This document shows, piece by piece, positions 36,668-46,011 of a stretch of 64,000 nt of DNA. The stretch covers positions 124,001-188,000 of the forward strand of contig NZ_VOJA01000004.1 of assembly GCF_007923265.1 (NCBI RefSeq). Reading direction: 5' to 3'. The notes under the pieces are model-generated. The model worked only from the letters and a program-made list of their open reading frames with translations. It made no database searches and was not told the DNA's origin. Position 1 is the first letter of the stretch. Every line of letters begins with the position of its first letter. Source of the stretch: Francisella salimarina (GTDB lineage: Bacteria > Pseudomonadota > Gammaproteobacteria > Francisellales > Francisellaceae). Both the position numbers and the translations under genes were made by a program.

Positions 36668-37360
36668 GTGTTTACTAAAAAAATGGCTTTCACTTATTTT
36701 ATTACAGTTATATTGATTTTTAATTCTGGCTGGATTGATAGTATAGTCTTATATAATTCTTTTGGTGCCAGTGTGGCAGTTATGTCGGGTAACTTGAGGA
36801 TTTTAGGACATAGTATTGCTGGTGGTGACTGGGTATTTATGTATAAAGTAGCTGTGCTTGTTTTTGGCTTTGTTGTAGGTGCTGCTGTTAATGGGGTCAT
36901 TATGAAAACAGATGCCTATGTTATCTCTGAAGATCATACTAAGACACTAGTCCTACAAAGTGCTGTAATGCTTACAGGTACTTTATTGATAGATATTTTT
37001 AGTAATCATCGTGTTATTGATGATTTATTTTTAGCTATGGCAATGGGTATGCAAAATAGTTTTACTACACTATTTTTTGGAGGTTTTGCCCGAACAACTC
37101 ATATGACGGGTACAACTACTGATCTGGGAATAGAAATTGGTAGAGCCTTACGAGGCAAAACAGATAATTTATGGAAAATACCATTTTTTGCTGTATGTAT
37201 GACAATGTTTGTCGTTGGTAATGCTGTAGGTGTGATTTGGGTTGAGATTACGGGAGATTACTTCACCCTGATGTTATTCCCATCAGTCATATTACCAATT
37301 TTTGTTGGTATTGTGATTCTACTAACCTATAATATGAAGGTTAAAAATCATAGTCTTTAG
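36668..37360 (+). CDS. DUF1275 (YoaK-type) membrane protein
   Basis: Inner-membrane protein with about six hydrophobic segments. The DUF1275 layout is visible: SGWIDSIVLY early, VMSGNLRILG, MAMGMQNSFTT and RTTHMTGTTTDLGIEIGR in the middle. Start is GTG at 36668, with AGGAG about 8 bases upstream. Length 230 aa is normal. Function unknown. Its TAG stop shares two bases with the opposing TAA stop of the permease (TTAG at 37357-37360). Confidence 0.85.
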   Translation: MFTKKMAFTYFITVILIFNSGWIDSIVLYNSFGASVAVMSGNLRILGHSIAGGDWVFMYKVAVLVFGFVVGAAVNGVIMKTDAYVISEDHTKTLVLQSAVMLTGTLLIDIFSNHRVIDDLFLAMAMGMQNSFTTLFFGGFARTTHMTGTTTDLGIEIGRALRGKTDNLWKIPFFAVCMTMFVVGNAVGVIWVEITGDYFTLMLFPSVILPIFVGIVILLTYNMKVKNHSL

Positions 37361-38562
37361 TTTAAGGTTGGTAGTAAGTCCAAAGAGTTTAGAATCTGGA
37401 GAGCAATAATAATAATTGCAATAACCACAATTAGCATAGTTATTAGAGAAGAGCTAGCTAGAGCTTTTTGTTTACGGTAGTTTATAACCCATAGCATCAT
37501 AACAGGTAAAGCAACCTGAAGTATCGCTACAAAAATACTTGCATAGCCAAGAGCTGTTTTAAAGCCATCTGGGTAGGCAATCGCATAAATATAAGCCGGT
37601 AAAAATGTTATTACAAAAGCAAGCGTTTTATGTTTGTGTAAGTTCTTAGCTATTTTATAAGTATTCCTATTAAAATCAAAAAGCCCTAGTGCAACACCAA
37701 GAAAAGATGTTGCTAAGGCAAAGAAGCCAAATAGAAAAGATATTGTCGAGATATATCCAGAGCTAGTACTGAAGTGATCAATAATAACGGATGTGATTTC
37801 ACCAGATTGCTTACCTAAGATGCCAGTGGGTGTTGCAACTGGAAGTGAACCAAGAGTTGCAAAAATCCATAATATATAAACTATCAGCGGTATTGTGCTA
37901 CCAATTACAATAGCTTGGCGTAGAGATTTTCTATTCGATCCCACATAGGTTCTTAATGTGGGGATTATATGATGAAATCCAAATGAGGTTAGAAGTATGG
38001 GAAATGCTGCCCAAATAAAATTAGGATTCTTGATTTGATAATTTAGATGATCAGTAGAAATGTGTGGGATAAGAACAGCAACTAGTAGTAGAAATGCTAA
38101 AAGTTTGCCTGTAAACATAATTTTGTTAACATGATCAACTAGCCTTGTACTGATATATATAAAAACTCCTAGTATTAGTATAAAAATAATGCCTGTGAGT
38201 TTTTCTGAGATATTAAAACCAAGACTTCCTAGTGTTGTTGAAATTAAGTATCCACCACCGACAGTATATGCGGCTACTAAAGAGTAGAGTAAAAGAACAT
38301 AACAAATCCAAACTATACCGACACCAACAGGACCTAAGGTCTGTTTTGTCATTTCTACAAAATTAGCGCCATCTTCCATTTTTAGGTTAACTTCTGCTAA
38401 TATCAGAGCTGTAAATGTCATCAAAGCCCATATACTGATAATTAAAATAGAACCTATAAAAAAGCCACAGCTCGCTACAGTTGCAGGAATTGCTAACATC
38501 CCAGCACCAATACATGTGCCGGATATAATCATTGCTGCGCCAAATTTTCTTGATAAAAACAT
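37357..38562 (-). CDS. Aromatic amino acid permease (HAAAP family, tyrosine-type)
   Basis: Proton-coupled uptake of an aromatic amino acid, most like TyrP. It has 11 or so hydrophobic segments. The start FGAAMIISGTCIGAGMLAIP is the conserved first helix of the hydroxy/aromatic amino acid permease family, followed by VWICYVLLLYSLVAAYTVGGG and FPILLTSFGFHHIIPTL. Length 401 aa fits. TyrP, Mtr and TnaB cannot be told apart from sequence alone with confidence. A 98-bp divergent spacer separates it from rsmG. Confidence 0.88.
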   Translation of the reverse strand: MFLSRKFGAAMIISGTCIGAGMLAIPATVASCGFFIGSILIISIWALMTFTALILAEVNLKMEDGANFVEMTKQTLGPVGVGIVWICYVLLLYSLVAAYTVGGGYLISTTLGSLGFNISEKLTGIIFILILGVFIYISTRLVDHVNKIMFTGKLLAFLLLVAVLIPHISTDHLNYQIKNPNFIWAAFPILLTSFGFHHIIPTLRTYVGSNRKSLRQAIVIGSTIPLIVYILWIFATLGSLPVATPTGILGKQSGEITSVIIDHFSTSSGYISTISFLFGFFALATSFLGVALGLFDFNRNTYKIAKNLHKHKTLAFVITFLPAYIYAIAYPDGFKTALGYASIFVAILQVALPVMMLWVINYRKQKALASSSLITMLIVVIAIIIIALQILNSLDLLPTLN

Positions 38563-38660
38563 ATTAGATTGTATAAAAAACTGGAATTTTAAATCCCAAC
38601 TCTACCATTTAAAGCTTATAATATATTTATTATAGCCGATAAGATTGTTATTTCTACAAA

Positions 38661-39284
38661 ATGGATAGTATGAAGGATAAAATTAGGCAAGCTTTGGTTG
38701 AGCTTGATATTCTAGCAACAGAAGAGCAGGTTGAACAATGGCTAGAGTATTTAAAACTTCTTGAGAAATGGAATAAAGTTTATAATATGACTGCTATTAA
38801 GAAGATTGATGATATGCTAGTCAAGCACTTATTTGATAGTCTCGCTGTAGCTAAGTATATCAAAGGTAGCTCAACTGTCGATGTTGGTACTGGAGGAGGT
38901 TTGCCAGGAGTGGTTTTGGCGATACTATATCCGCAGCATCAGTTTACTCTGGTTGATAGTGTTGGCAAAAAAATCATGTTTCTCAAAAATGTCAAAAAAA
39001 GCTTGGGCTTGGATAATATTAATCCATTAAATATACGCATTGAAAACTTAGATGGTAGCTTTGATAATATTATCTCGCGTGCATTTAGCTCAGTTGATAC
39101 ATTTTATGAATTATGTAAGCATTTCTTAACTAAAGATAATCAAATGCTAGCTATGAAAGGCCCAGATCTAGAGGAGCAGAACTTAGCATCTTTGCCATTG
39201 GATATTGAAAAGCATAGCATAAAAGTTCCTTTCTTGAATGCTGAGAGAAACCTTATTATAATGAGAAAAAATAATGATCGATAA
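38661..39284 (+). CDS. rsmG: 16S rRNA (guanine(527)-N7)-methyltransferase
   Basis: SAM-dependent methylation of G527 in 16S rRNA. Seen: WNKVYNMTAIK near residue 36, the SAM loop VDVGTGGGLPGVVLAI near 76, and FDNIISRAFSS. Length 207 aa is normal. In many bacteria it lies beside gidA or parA; here it is followed by a YggS gene overlapping by 11 bp. Start could also be the second ATG at 38670. Confidence 0.94.
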   Translation: MDSMKDKIRQALVELDILATEEQVEQWLEYLKLLEKWNKVYNMTAIKKIDDMLVKHLFDSLAVAKYIKGSSTVDVGTGGGLPGVVLAILYPQHQFTLVDSVGKKIMFLKNVKKSLGLDNINPLNIRIENLDGSFDNIISRAFSSVDTFYELCKHFLTKDNQMLAMKGPDLEEQNLASLPLDIEKHSIKVPFLNAERNLIIMRKNNDR

Positions 39285-39942
39285 AGAATTTATTCAAAAC
39301 TCATATACGAATATCATCAAAAATATAGACTCAAATGCTAGGCTTCTGGCTGTCAGTAAGTATCAGTCTATCGACAAAATAGAATATTTAGCAAGTCTTG
39401 GGCAATTAGATTTTGGAGAGAATTATTTTCAAGAATTAGAGCAGAAAGCTCAGCAATTACCAAATCTAAAATGGCACTTTATTGGTTCACTGCAATCACG
39501 TAAGATAAAGCATATTGTTAAGTATGCTGATTCAATTCAAAGTGTAGAGAAAATAGAACATCTTGAGAAAATAAGTAAAGCTGCTATTAATGAAAATAAG
39601 CATATAGATGTTTTCTTACAAATAAATATAGATGATGATGTCAGTAAATCTGGTTTTAAATCAACTCAGTTAGATGATGTTATTGAAGCTATAGTTAAAG
39701 CGAAAAAATTCAGTAATCTAAAGGTGGTTGGACTAATGTGTATACCTGCAAAATCAGACTCTCCAGAAAAGAGCTTTGCAAAAATGAAGGTATTTTTTGA
39801 CACTATTAATGCTAGTTTAGCTTATGAATTAAAATTATCGAGACTGTCAATGGGAATGAGCGCTGATTATAAATTAGCTATACAGTATGGCAGTACAGAT
39901 GTTAGGATAGGAAGTAGCCTTTTTGGTATTAGAGAAGCCTAG
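39274..39942 (+). CDS. YggS-family pyridoxal phosphate homeostasis protein
   Basis: PLP-binding, non-catalytic barrel protein (PLPBP family) that affects vitamin B6 and amino acid balance. The PLP lysine is in LLAVSKYQS near residue 28, followed by DFGENYFQEL, WHFIGSLQSRK, FLQINIDDD, GLMCIPA, MSADYKLAI and GSTDVRIGSSLFG, which line up with the whole family. It overlaps rsmG by 11 bp. Its TAG stop uses the same CTAG tetranucleotide as the stop of the gene on the other strand. Confidence 0.93.
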   Translation: MIDKEFIQNSYTNIIKNIDSNARLLAVSKYQSIDKIEYLASLGQLDFGENYFQELEQKAQQLPNLKWHFIGSLQSRKIKHIVKYADSIQSVEKIEHLEKISKAAINENKHIDVFLQINIDDDVSKSGFKSTQLDDVIEAIVKAKKFSNLKVVGLMCIPAKSDSPEKSFAKMKVFFDTINASLAYELKLSRLSMGMSADYKLAIQYGSTDVRIGSSLFGIREA

Positions 39943-40952
39943 TTTATTATTTTCTTTATATATTTAGAAAGTAGTTTTTTATATATCTCATTAATTATTA
40001 AAACTATAAATACAGCTACAAATGTTTCAAAGGCTCTGTCTAGTGCTATTGTGTATGATGTCGCTGACGATAAAGTGATTATACTCCAACTAATAATCAT
40101 ACATGACACAAAAAGATTCAGTAGTAGATAATATGATATAGAACAATTAACTAAGAAAAAAAGAGCCAGTAGTAGAGCTATTTGTAAATAGTAATGATTT
40201 TTTAATGGAATCATTAGTATCGCGATTATGAGAGGACCTAGTATATTGGCAAAACCTCTTTTAAGAGCAGTTATCTTTACTTTTTCATAAGAGTAGCCAA
40301 GAACCAAAACTATAGTCATCATAATCCACCATGGATTAGTATTTGGTAGGTATATAGTCATAAAATTCGTTACCAAGTATCCTATAGCAAGTGACGCAAG
40401 AGCAATAATCATCACATGATGATATTTATCTCGAATCCTCTCGCGGTTAGAGTGTGGCTGATCTCTATATAGCAGTATATTTATCAAAGCATAATAGAAT
40501 ACAAGCAATACCATTACTACTATTACACAAGTTAGAGTTATACCTATACTGACATGACTATATCCGAAAGCACTTGAAACATATCCAATAAAACAAAACT
40601 TTGTGAGTATCTCTGGCATTATTCTAAATTTTGTTGGTAGATAAAAAGTCAAGCCACCCATTATGAGTGTACAAAAAGGTACAACTATAGGTAGTTGCGA
40701 TACAACGGTTCCAATAATCATAGCGGCACTTATAGAGATAATAGCGATAATGATATATAGATAACTTTTCCTATATACTCCATGGATTGAAGCAGTACAC
40801 AAGGCTGTAATACCTACTAGGCTATTAACAAAGGCCTTAGGTAGAAGAAGATAGCTTATGAGGGCAACTAAACCTAACAGTATTGTCAATAAAAAAGACT
40901 CTATAATTATTTTTTCACGCACTATTAGCTTTAATGTTGTATGTGATTTCAT
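39939..40952 (-). CDS. FUSC-like (aromatic acid exporter type) membrane protein
   Basis: Integral membrane protein with roughly ten to twelve hydrophobic segments in two groups, separated by a charged stretch DQPHSNRERIRDKYHH around residue 165, a pattern like FUSC/AaeB-type exporters. The second half contains NPWWIMMTIVLVLGYSYEKVKITALKRGFANILG, cited only as a region near residues 205-240, which matches the family. A GTG at 41015 would add 21 hydrophobic residues; ATG at 40952 is chosen but lacks a clear ribosome-binding site. It follows the LysR gene at 41027 on the same strand and may be under its control. Confidence 0.68.
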   Translation of the reverse strand: MKSHTTLKLIVREKIIIESFLLTILLGLVALISYLLLPKAFVNSLVGITALCTASIHGVYRKSYLYIIIAIISISAAMIIGTVVSQLPIVVPFCTLIMGGLTFYLPTKFRIMPEILTKFCFIGYVSSAFGYSHVSIGITLTCVIVVMVLLVFYYALINILLYRDQPHSNRERIRDKYHHVMIIALASLAIGYLVTNFMTIYLPNTNPWWIMMTIVLVLGYSYEKVKITALKRGFANILGPLIIAILMIPLKNHYYLQIALLLALFFLVNCSISYYLLLNLFVSCMIISWSIITLSSATSYTIALDRAFETFVAVFIVLIINEIYKKLLSKYIKKIIN

Positions 40953-41026
40953 GGTTATTATTTCGTTAGAAAAGTACGATAAGGATAATTGATATAACAA
41001 AAGATATAAATACACATCTTCTTACA

Positions 41027-41929
41027 TCAAGTAAAAATTTGACTATTCATAACAAGTTTTACAAACTCTTTAACTTTGGGTTGAACAAATTTATTTTTAG
41101 GATAGTAAATATAAATATCTTGATGATCTAAAAACTCGTCTTTAAGCAATTCTACAAGTTTACCATTCTGTATTTCATCTTTTACAATATATTCATGAAA
41201 CTGAGCAATTCCAAGATCATTTAAGACACATTCTTTCATAAACTCCATGTTATTCGCAGATAAATCAGAAGGAGGCACTTGAGCCTTTACTTTGCTTTCT
41301 CTAATATTTACAAGAGCAGTAGCTCTAGAACTATGGGGAATATACTTATGATTTACTAGATCAGATAGGTTAGAGGGGATACCATAAAGTTCTAGATATA
41401 CAGGACTTGCACATAATATGTATCTTGTTGTAGCTATTTTACGAGCAATAATATCTTCAGGAGGAGTCCAGTTAACTCCTAGAATTATATCTGTTTCTTG
41501 AGTTTTAAAATTAGGCATTCTCTCTTCAATATTTACTTCAATTTTAACCTTGCTAAATTTCTTGGAGTATTCTTTGATCAGACCTATCAGAACACTCTTG
41601 GCAAAAAATGAGGAAGTATTTATTTTTAGGATGCCTGATGGTTCGCTATGAAAAGATTCTGCTAGATCACGAATGTTTTCAATTTCATTTTGTAATGTTT
41701 TACAATACTCAAATAAAAGCTTGCCTTCATGCGTCAATGAAAGTCTACGTGTTGTCCTAATTAGCAAGTCAACTTTGAGTTCCTTTTCTAATTGCTTAAT
41801 AGTGTGACTTACAGCAGCTTTTGTTATACCAAGAGCATCTGCAGTATTTGTAAAGCTTCCATAAGTTACTAATTTATAAAAAATTTCAAAAAAATTAATA
41901 GGTATATTTTTTTTATTTTTAATTGTCAA
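41027..41929 (-). CDS. LysR-family transcriptional regulator (2)
   Basis: Classic LysR protein of 300 aa: an N-terminal winged helix (FFEIFYKLVTYGSFTNTADAL, then GITKAAVSHTIKQLEKELKVDLLIRTTRR shown only as residues 39-66) and a periplasmic-binding-like effector domain from about residue 90. The only workable start is TTG at 41929, without a visible ribosome-binding site. It diverges from the MFS gene at 42022 and lies just upstream of the FUSC-like gene, so both transporters are candidate targets. Confidence 0.9.
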   Translation of the reverse strand: MTIKNKKNIPINFFEIFYKLVTYGSFTNTADALGITKAAVSHTIKQLEKELKVDLLIRTTRRLSLTHEGKLLFEYCKTLQNEIENIRDLAESFHSEPSGILKINTSSFFAKSVLIGLIKEYSKKFSKVKIEVNIEERMPNFKTQETDIILGVNWTPPEDIIARKIATTRYILCASPVYLELYGIPSNLSDLVNHKYIPHSSRATALVNIRESKVKAQVPPSDLSANNMEFMKECVLNDLGIAQFHEYIVKDEIQNGKLVELLKDEFLDHQDIYIYYPKNKFVQPKVKEFVKLVMNSQIFT

Positions 41930-41936
41930 ATTTTAC

Positions 41937-41950
41937 TAAACATAAGTTTA
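41937..41950. promoter_or_regulatory. Candidate LysR operator
   Basis: TAAACATAAGTTTA is an inverted repeat with 5-base arms and a 4-base centre, in the 92-bp space between the LysR start (41929) and the divergent MFS gene (42022). It is close to the LysR-type T-N11-A pattern but one base longer. Placed right at the regulator's own start, it would suit autoregulation. Confidence 0.35.
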
Positions 41951-42021
41951 TTAATGATGATATTGTAAAATATATTTTTTAATTTACTATAGCAATAGTT
42001 AAATTTTTTGATAAAAAAGGA

Positions 42022-43200
42022 ATGGCTATGAAAAATTATAAAATCATACTTCTGCTTAGTTATATAAGTATAGCGAGCGCATCAGCTGTGATACTAAATC
42101 CGGCTTTACCTCACATCAGTAGTGAATTAAATCTTGCAAATGGGCAAGTAGAGTGGATTGTGAGTATTTTTCTGGTAGGGTATGTTGTTGGACAACTTAT
42201 ATATGGCCCAATTGCCCGTAGGTTTGGTAGTGTAAGTACATTACGAATAGGCTTAGTTATTAATTTGATAGGTATTATAGTTTGTATATTTGGTGGGATT
42301 CACTTATCTTTTGAGTTATTGCTTTTAGGTAGATTGATTACGGCTTTAGGATCATCTGTTGGATTGGTTTGTACGTTTATTATTTTGAATCACTCTGTAG
42401 AACCATCTAGAGCAAAGACAGCACTGTCATTTGCTAGTATATCTTTTGCATTGTCTGTAACTTTAGCTATCATGATAGGTGGCTTTGTTAATTACTATTC
42501 ACATTGGAACTACTGCTTTTATGTTCTATTAGCTCATGGGGTTGCGATGTATTTATTTACTTATTTATATCAAAATGAAACACCTAGTATTTCAAAGATT
42601 AATGTTGGCAATATTTTTTCAGGGTATATAAATGCATTATCAAGTCCAAAACTTTTGATTTTTGCTTTTATAATAGGTGTAATGTCAACATTTAGTTATT
42701 GCTATACGACAGCTGCGCCATTTATTACTCAGCAACTTTTTGATTTTAATAGTGCTGAATTAGGTACTTATAATGCTATGACTATAGTAGGTATTATAGC
42801 GGGCTCATTTGGCGCAGCAAAAATTATCAATAGTTATGATAATGTTCTAGTTTTGAAAATTGCAATTGCTACTTTGTTGGTTAGTTTTATGATTATAGCT
42901 TCTATGGCATATTTTGATATTATTACGCCGATTATGTTTTTTGGTATTATTACGCTGATGTATTTTATTACAAGTTTCATATATCCGGCAGCATCACATA
43001 TAGCATCCAATGCTTTAGCTGATGACAAAGCGAGTGCTTCTGCAATGATGAATTTTATAAACATGGCAGTTGCAGTTTTATCGGTAAGCATCATGGGCTA
43101 TATAAGCTTAGATTATATATATAGTTTTGTTGTTATTTGTTTAGTGGTGTCAGTTACTGCATTTTTCTTTTTGTTTCTAAAAGGTTTTGCTAAGGAATAA
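42022..43200 (+). CDS. Major facilitator drug-resistance-type transporter (Bcr/CflA-like)
   Basis: Inner-membrane efflux pump of the 12-helix H+ antiporter group. Seen: LNPALPHISSELNLANGQVEWIVS near the start, read as a region at residues 25-48, the loop-2 motif GPIARRFGSVSTLRIG and the helix-5-type GRLITALGSSVGLVC. Length 392 aa is typical. AAGGAATGG lies before the ATG. It is divergent from the LysR gene, which probably regulates it. The exported compound is unknown. Confidence 0.86.
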   Translation: MAMKNYKIILLLSYISIASASAVILNPALPHISSELNLANGQVEWIVSIFLVGYVVGQLIYGPIARRFGSVSTLRIGLVINLIGIIVCIFGGIHLSFELLLLGRLITALGSSVGLVCTFIILNHSVEPSRAKTALSFASISFALSVTLAIMIGGFVNYYSHWNYCFYVLLAHGVAMYLFTYLYQNETPSISKINVGNIFSGYINALSSPKLLIFAFIIGVMSTFSYCYTTAAPFITQQLFDFNSAELGTYNAMTIVGIIAGSFGAAKIINSYDNVLVLKIAIATLLVSFMIIASMAYFDIITPIMFFGIITLMYFITSFIYPAASHIASNALADDKASASAMMNFINMAVAVLSVSIMGYISLDYIYSFVVICLVVSVTAFFFLFLKGFAKE

Positions 43201-43279
43201 TCTTGGTAATATCCTAGCTATAGGTTTTTATATATAGTAAAATCATAGCCATATCAATTAATTACTTTTTTGCGTTAAT

Positions 43280-43876
43280 ATGTCATCTTTAGAAAGGGTA
43301 AATGGTTTTTTTGAAGCAAGTATTCAAGCAAAGATTGAGACAGCAAATATTTTACCTCCAGCTATTGCACAGGCTGCAAAAGCGATGGTGTCTTGTTTAG
43401 AAAATGGTGGTAAAATTCTAGTATGTGGTAATGGCGGATCAGCAGCTATAGCGCAGCATTTCACCTCTAAGCTTCTAAATCATTTTGATATGGAGAGACC
43501 TCCTTTACCAGCAGTAGCCTTAACAGCGGATGTTGCAACAATTACAGCTGTTGGAGATCACTATGGATTTGCCCATATTTTCTCTAAGCAAGTAGCAGCA
43601 TTAGGCAATGAAGACGATATTTTATTAGTTGTATCTGCAAATGGTGACTCACAAAATATTATCAATGCTGTTGAAGAAGCACATGACTTAGATATGAAAG
43701 TTGTTGCATTGACTGGTGCAATCGGTGGTAGATTGCAAGCTATGTACAATGCAGATGATATCGAGTTAAGGGTTCCTTCTGACAATATGGCAAATATTCA
43801 AGAGAACCATTTTCTTATAATTCATTGTTTGTGTGATATTATAGACCAGAAATTATTTGTAGGCTTAGAAGATTAA
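43280..43876 (+). CDS. SIS-domain protein, DiaA / phosphoheptose isomerase-like
   Basis: Sugar isomerase domain with ILVCGNGGSAAIAQHFTSKLL near residue 54, LTADVATITAVGDHYGF, LLVVSANGDSQNII and the C-terminal NIQENHFLIIHCLCDIID. The family includes GmhA (heptose synthesis) and DiaA (which promotes DnaA loading). Length 198 aa and the neighbouring outer-membrane lipoprotein gene 4 bp downstream resemble the E. coli diaA locus, which favours DiaA. The catalytic residues that separate the two were not checked. Confidence 0.82.
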   Translation: MSSLERVNGFFEASIQAKIETANILPPAIAQAAKAMVSCLENGGKILVCGNGGSAAIAQHFTSKLLNHFDMERPPLPAVALTADVATITAVGDHYGFAHIFSKQVAALGNEDDILLVVSANGDSQNIINAVEEAHDLDMKVVALTGAIGGRLQAMYNADDIELRVPSDNMANIQENHFLIIHCLCDIIDQKLFVGLED

Positions 43877-43880
43877 TATA

Positions 43881-44240
43881 ATGACATTTAAAACTATATT
43901 AAAGAATGTATGTATTGTTTTGTTCTTTTTAAGCTTATCAGCTTGTGGAGTTATTGAGCCTTATACGGCTCCTGTTCCTCAAGGTAAAGAGATTAAGAAT
44001 AAAAAACTTTTTGATATCAAGCCTAATATGACTAAAGGCGAGGTTGTTTATATATTAGGCTCGCCAGATATTATCGATACATTTAATCCAAACCAGTATA
44101 TTTATATAAATACATATAAAAAACATATGACTGATACTGATTATAGTGAGTCAAAACTAATACTAACTTTTAATAATCAAGATAGATTGATAGGTATATC
44201 AGGTAATTATGCTCCACCAACTGATGAACCAGTTTTCTAA
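43881..44240 (+). CDS. bamE: Outer-membrane assembly lipoprotein BamE
   Basis: Small lipoprotein of the BAM complex that folds outer-membrane proteins. A lipobox LSAC ends at Cys22, followed by GVIEPYTAPVPQGK. The SmpA/OmlA fold is seen in IKPNMTKGEVVYILGSPDIID, read as residues 48-68, and a C-terminal strand pair ending LTFNNQDRLIGIS. Length 119 aa fits. It starts 4 bp after the SIS gene, suggesting an operon. Confidence 0.93.
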   Translation: MTFKTILKNVCIVLFFLSLSACGVIEPYTAPVPQGKEIKNKKLFDIKPNMTKGEVVYILGSPDIIDTFNPNQYIYINTYKKHMTDTDYSESKLILTFNNQDRLIGISGNYAPPTDEPVF

Positions 44241-44252
44241 ATTAATAAAAAT

Positions 44253-45569
44253 ATGAAAAAACAAAATATATTCAATATCCTAATTATTAGTGCTATTGCT
44301 GTAGGATTTTTATTCCTCAACTTTTGTCAACCTATCTTTGCAGATGATTTTGGTAGATTATCTGCGTCAGCTTTAACCAAAGGCAATTTGATAAGTATAG
44401 TATATAACCAATATTTGAACTGGACAGGCAGGGTATCTGCAGAGTATTTGGCTTACTTGCTTTTCAATAAAGATCACCTTGTTATAAGCCTCTTTATTAT
44501 AGATATATTAAACTCTATACTTTTTAGTATATTTATCATTCTCAGTTTTAAAATTGTAAGTAAGGATCAATATGAACTTAGCTCCAAACGCTTTGTGATT
44601 TTTTTCTTTTTCTTGAGTTTTATTTTTTTATACTCTGGGGTGATAGGTAATGCTTTATGGAAAACAGCGGCAATTCAGTACTTCTGGGGAATTGTATTGT
44701 TGGTAGGGTATTATTACTTTATTTTTATAAGGCAAAAAAACTCCATAACTTTTAGTATTTTTGTAGGAATTTTTATAGGTTTATATAATGAAATATATGT
44801 AGGAGTTTTAACTATCCTTTTATTAGCATATTTCCTTGACTGTAAATTGGACAATAAGAGTATCAATAGAAATGTAGTTTACTTTTTTGTCGCCCTTATA
44901 GTAGGAGGTATTATATTGGCAGTAGCTCCTGGTAATTATAAAAGACTAGATGTTTTAGCAGGTTCGAGAAATATTGATTTGTTACAGAATATAAAGTTTA
45001 TGTGGCAACTATTGATTTATCATCCTTATGCGAAGCTTTTGCATTATATGTTGGCTTTTATAGGACTGCTTTTAATTTTGGATAAGGATATTAGGCTTAA
45101 AACAAAGTTTATTTATTTTGCTGCATTGATTAGTTCTTTGTTCGTTTTGACTCCGATTGTTGGCCAGTATGGAGGATTAAACCAAAGAGTTTTAATGATT
45201 TATTATGTACTATTTTTTATGATTATTTTTGGATTATTATATAATTCTAAAAATGTTTTTATTATAAGGTTTATTGAAATTCTTTGTAGATTATCCTGGC
45301 TGCTGTTGATTTTACTTTTATTTCAGTTATGGATGCTTTTCTCAGTTTACGATTCATTACATGATTATGAATCGCAAAGACAGCAACTAATACACTATTA
45401 TCATGAGCATGATGTCAAATCTGCATCTTTTCCGGTAGATTATAGGCTCTATTTAGATAAAAATTATAGATTTGTCTACTTTGATGATATTACTTTTAAT
45501 AAAAATGATTGGAGAAATAAGGGCTTTGCTAATTACTATGGTTTTGATAGTGTTGTATTAAAAAGATAA
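44253..45569 (+). CDS. DUF6056-like polytopic membrane protein (GT-C-like glycosyltransferase candidate)
   Basis: About ten to eleven hydrophobic helices over 438 aa. The first extracytoplasmic loop carries an acidic pair, PIFADDFGRLSAS, followed by YNQYLNWTGRVSAEYLAYLL; that DD and W-x-GR arrangement is shared by DUF6056 and related GT-C enzymes that use polyprenyl-linked sugars. No direct evidence for the donor. It starts 12 bp after bamE and ends 1 bp before the converging tautomerase gene. Confidence 0.65.
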   Translation: MKKQNIFNILIISAIAVGFLFLNFCQPIFADDFGRLSASALTKGNLISIVYNQYLNWTGRVSAEYLAYLLFNKDHLVISLFIIDILNSILFSIFIILSFKIVSKDQYELSSKRFVIFFFFLSFIFLYSGVIGNALWKTAAIQYFWGIVLLVGYYYFIFIRQKNSITFSIFVGIFIGLYNEIYVGVLTILLLAYFLDCKLDNKSINRNVVYFFVALIVGGIILAVAPGNYKRLDVLAGSRNIDLLQNIKFMWQLLIYHPYAKLLHYMLAFIGLLLILDKDIRLKTKFIYFAALISSLFVLTPIVGQYGGLNQRVLMIYYVLFFMIIFGLLYNSKNVFIIRFIEILCRLSWLLLILLLFQLWMLFSVYDSLHDYESQRQQLIHYYHEHDVKSASFPVDYRLYLDKNYRFVYFDDITFNKNDWRNKGFANYYGFDSVVLKR

Positions 45570-45570
45570 A

Positions 45571-45924
45571 TTATAAACCAAAGTAAAACTCAGTATCTGT
45601 TTCATTTACGATTACACGATAATCTATAGAGACATCAGAGTCATTACACAAGGATTTCAAATCACTCAATAAAATATTTCCTAATAATTTCCTTAGTTTA
45701 GGACTTCTACCTGGTAGAATGTCAATCTCAAGTTGAATAAAGCCATCAAAGTTACTTGAACTGTCGCCAACTAGATAGGTTTTGCATGGGTAGATAAGAG
45801 TTCTGCATGTATGAATGTCTGTTTTAATCACTTCAATAAGTTTAGAGTGTAGGCTTCTAGAAAAGTCATCTAATTTATTCGAGATTTTAATATTATCTGT
45901 ATAGTGAATTTTAATTGTAGGCAC
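45571..45924 (-). CDS. 5-carboxymethyl-2-hydroxymuconate isomerase-like tautomerase
   Basis: The mature N-terminus is Pro2 (MPTIKIHYTDN), the catalytic base of the tautomerase superfamily, and the 117-aa length with two repeated beta-alpha-beta units matches the CHMI (HpaF) branch. No homoprotocatechuate pathway genes are nearby, so the CHMI substrate itself is doubtful and a general tautomerase role is as likely. Confidence 0.82.
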   Translation of the reverse strand: MPTIKIHYTDNIKISNKLDDFSRSLHSKLIEVIKTDIHTCRTLIYPCKTYLVGDSSSNFDGFIQLEIDILPGRSPKLRKLLGNILLSDLKSLCNDSDVSIDYRVIVNETDTEFYFGL

Positions 45925-45935
45925 AAAATAACCAA

Positions 45936-45955
45936 TTTTCTGCTAATACAGAAAA
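45936..45955. terminator. Hairpin between rpsT and the tautomerase gene
   Basis: TTTTCTG (45936-45942) and CAGAAAA (45949-45955) form a 7-bp perfect stem with a 6-base loop, in the 87-bp gap downstream of rpsT on the minus strand. There is no strong U-tract, so it is a weak terminator or RNA-processing stem at best. Confidence 0.35.
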
Positions 45956-46011
45956 TAGTAGCATAAATGAAAGTAATATGTTTATAGAAGAAACTTGATA
46001 AAAAGAAATAA

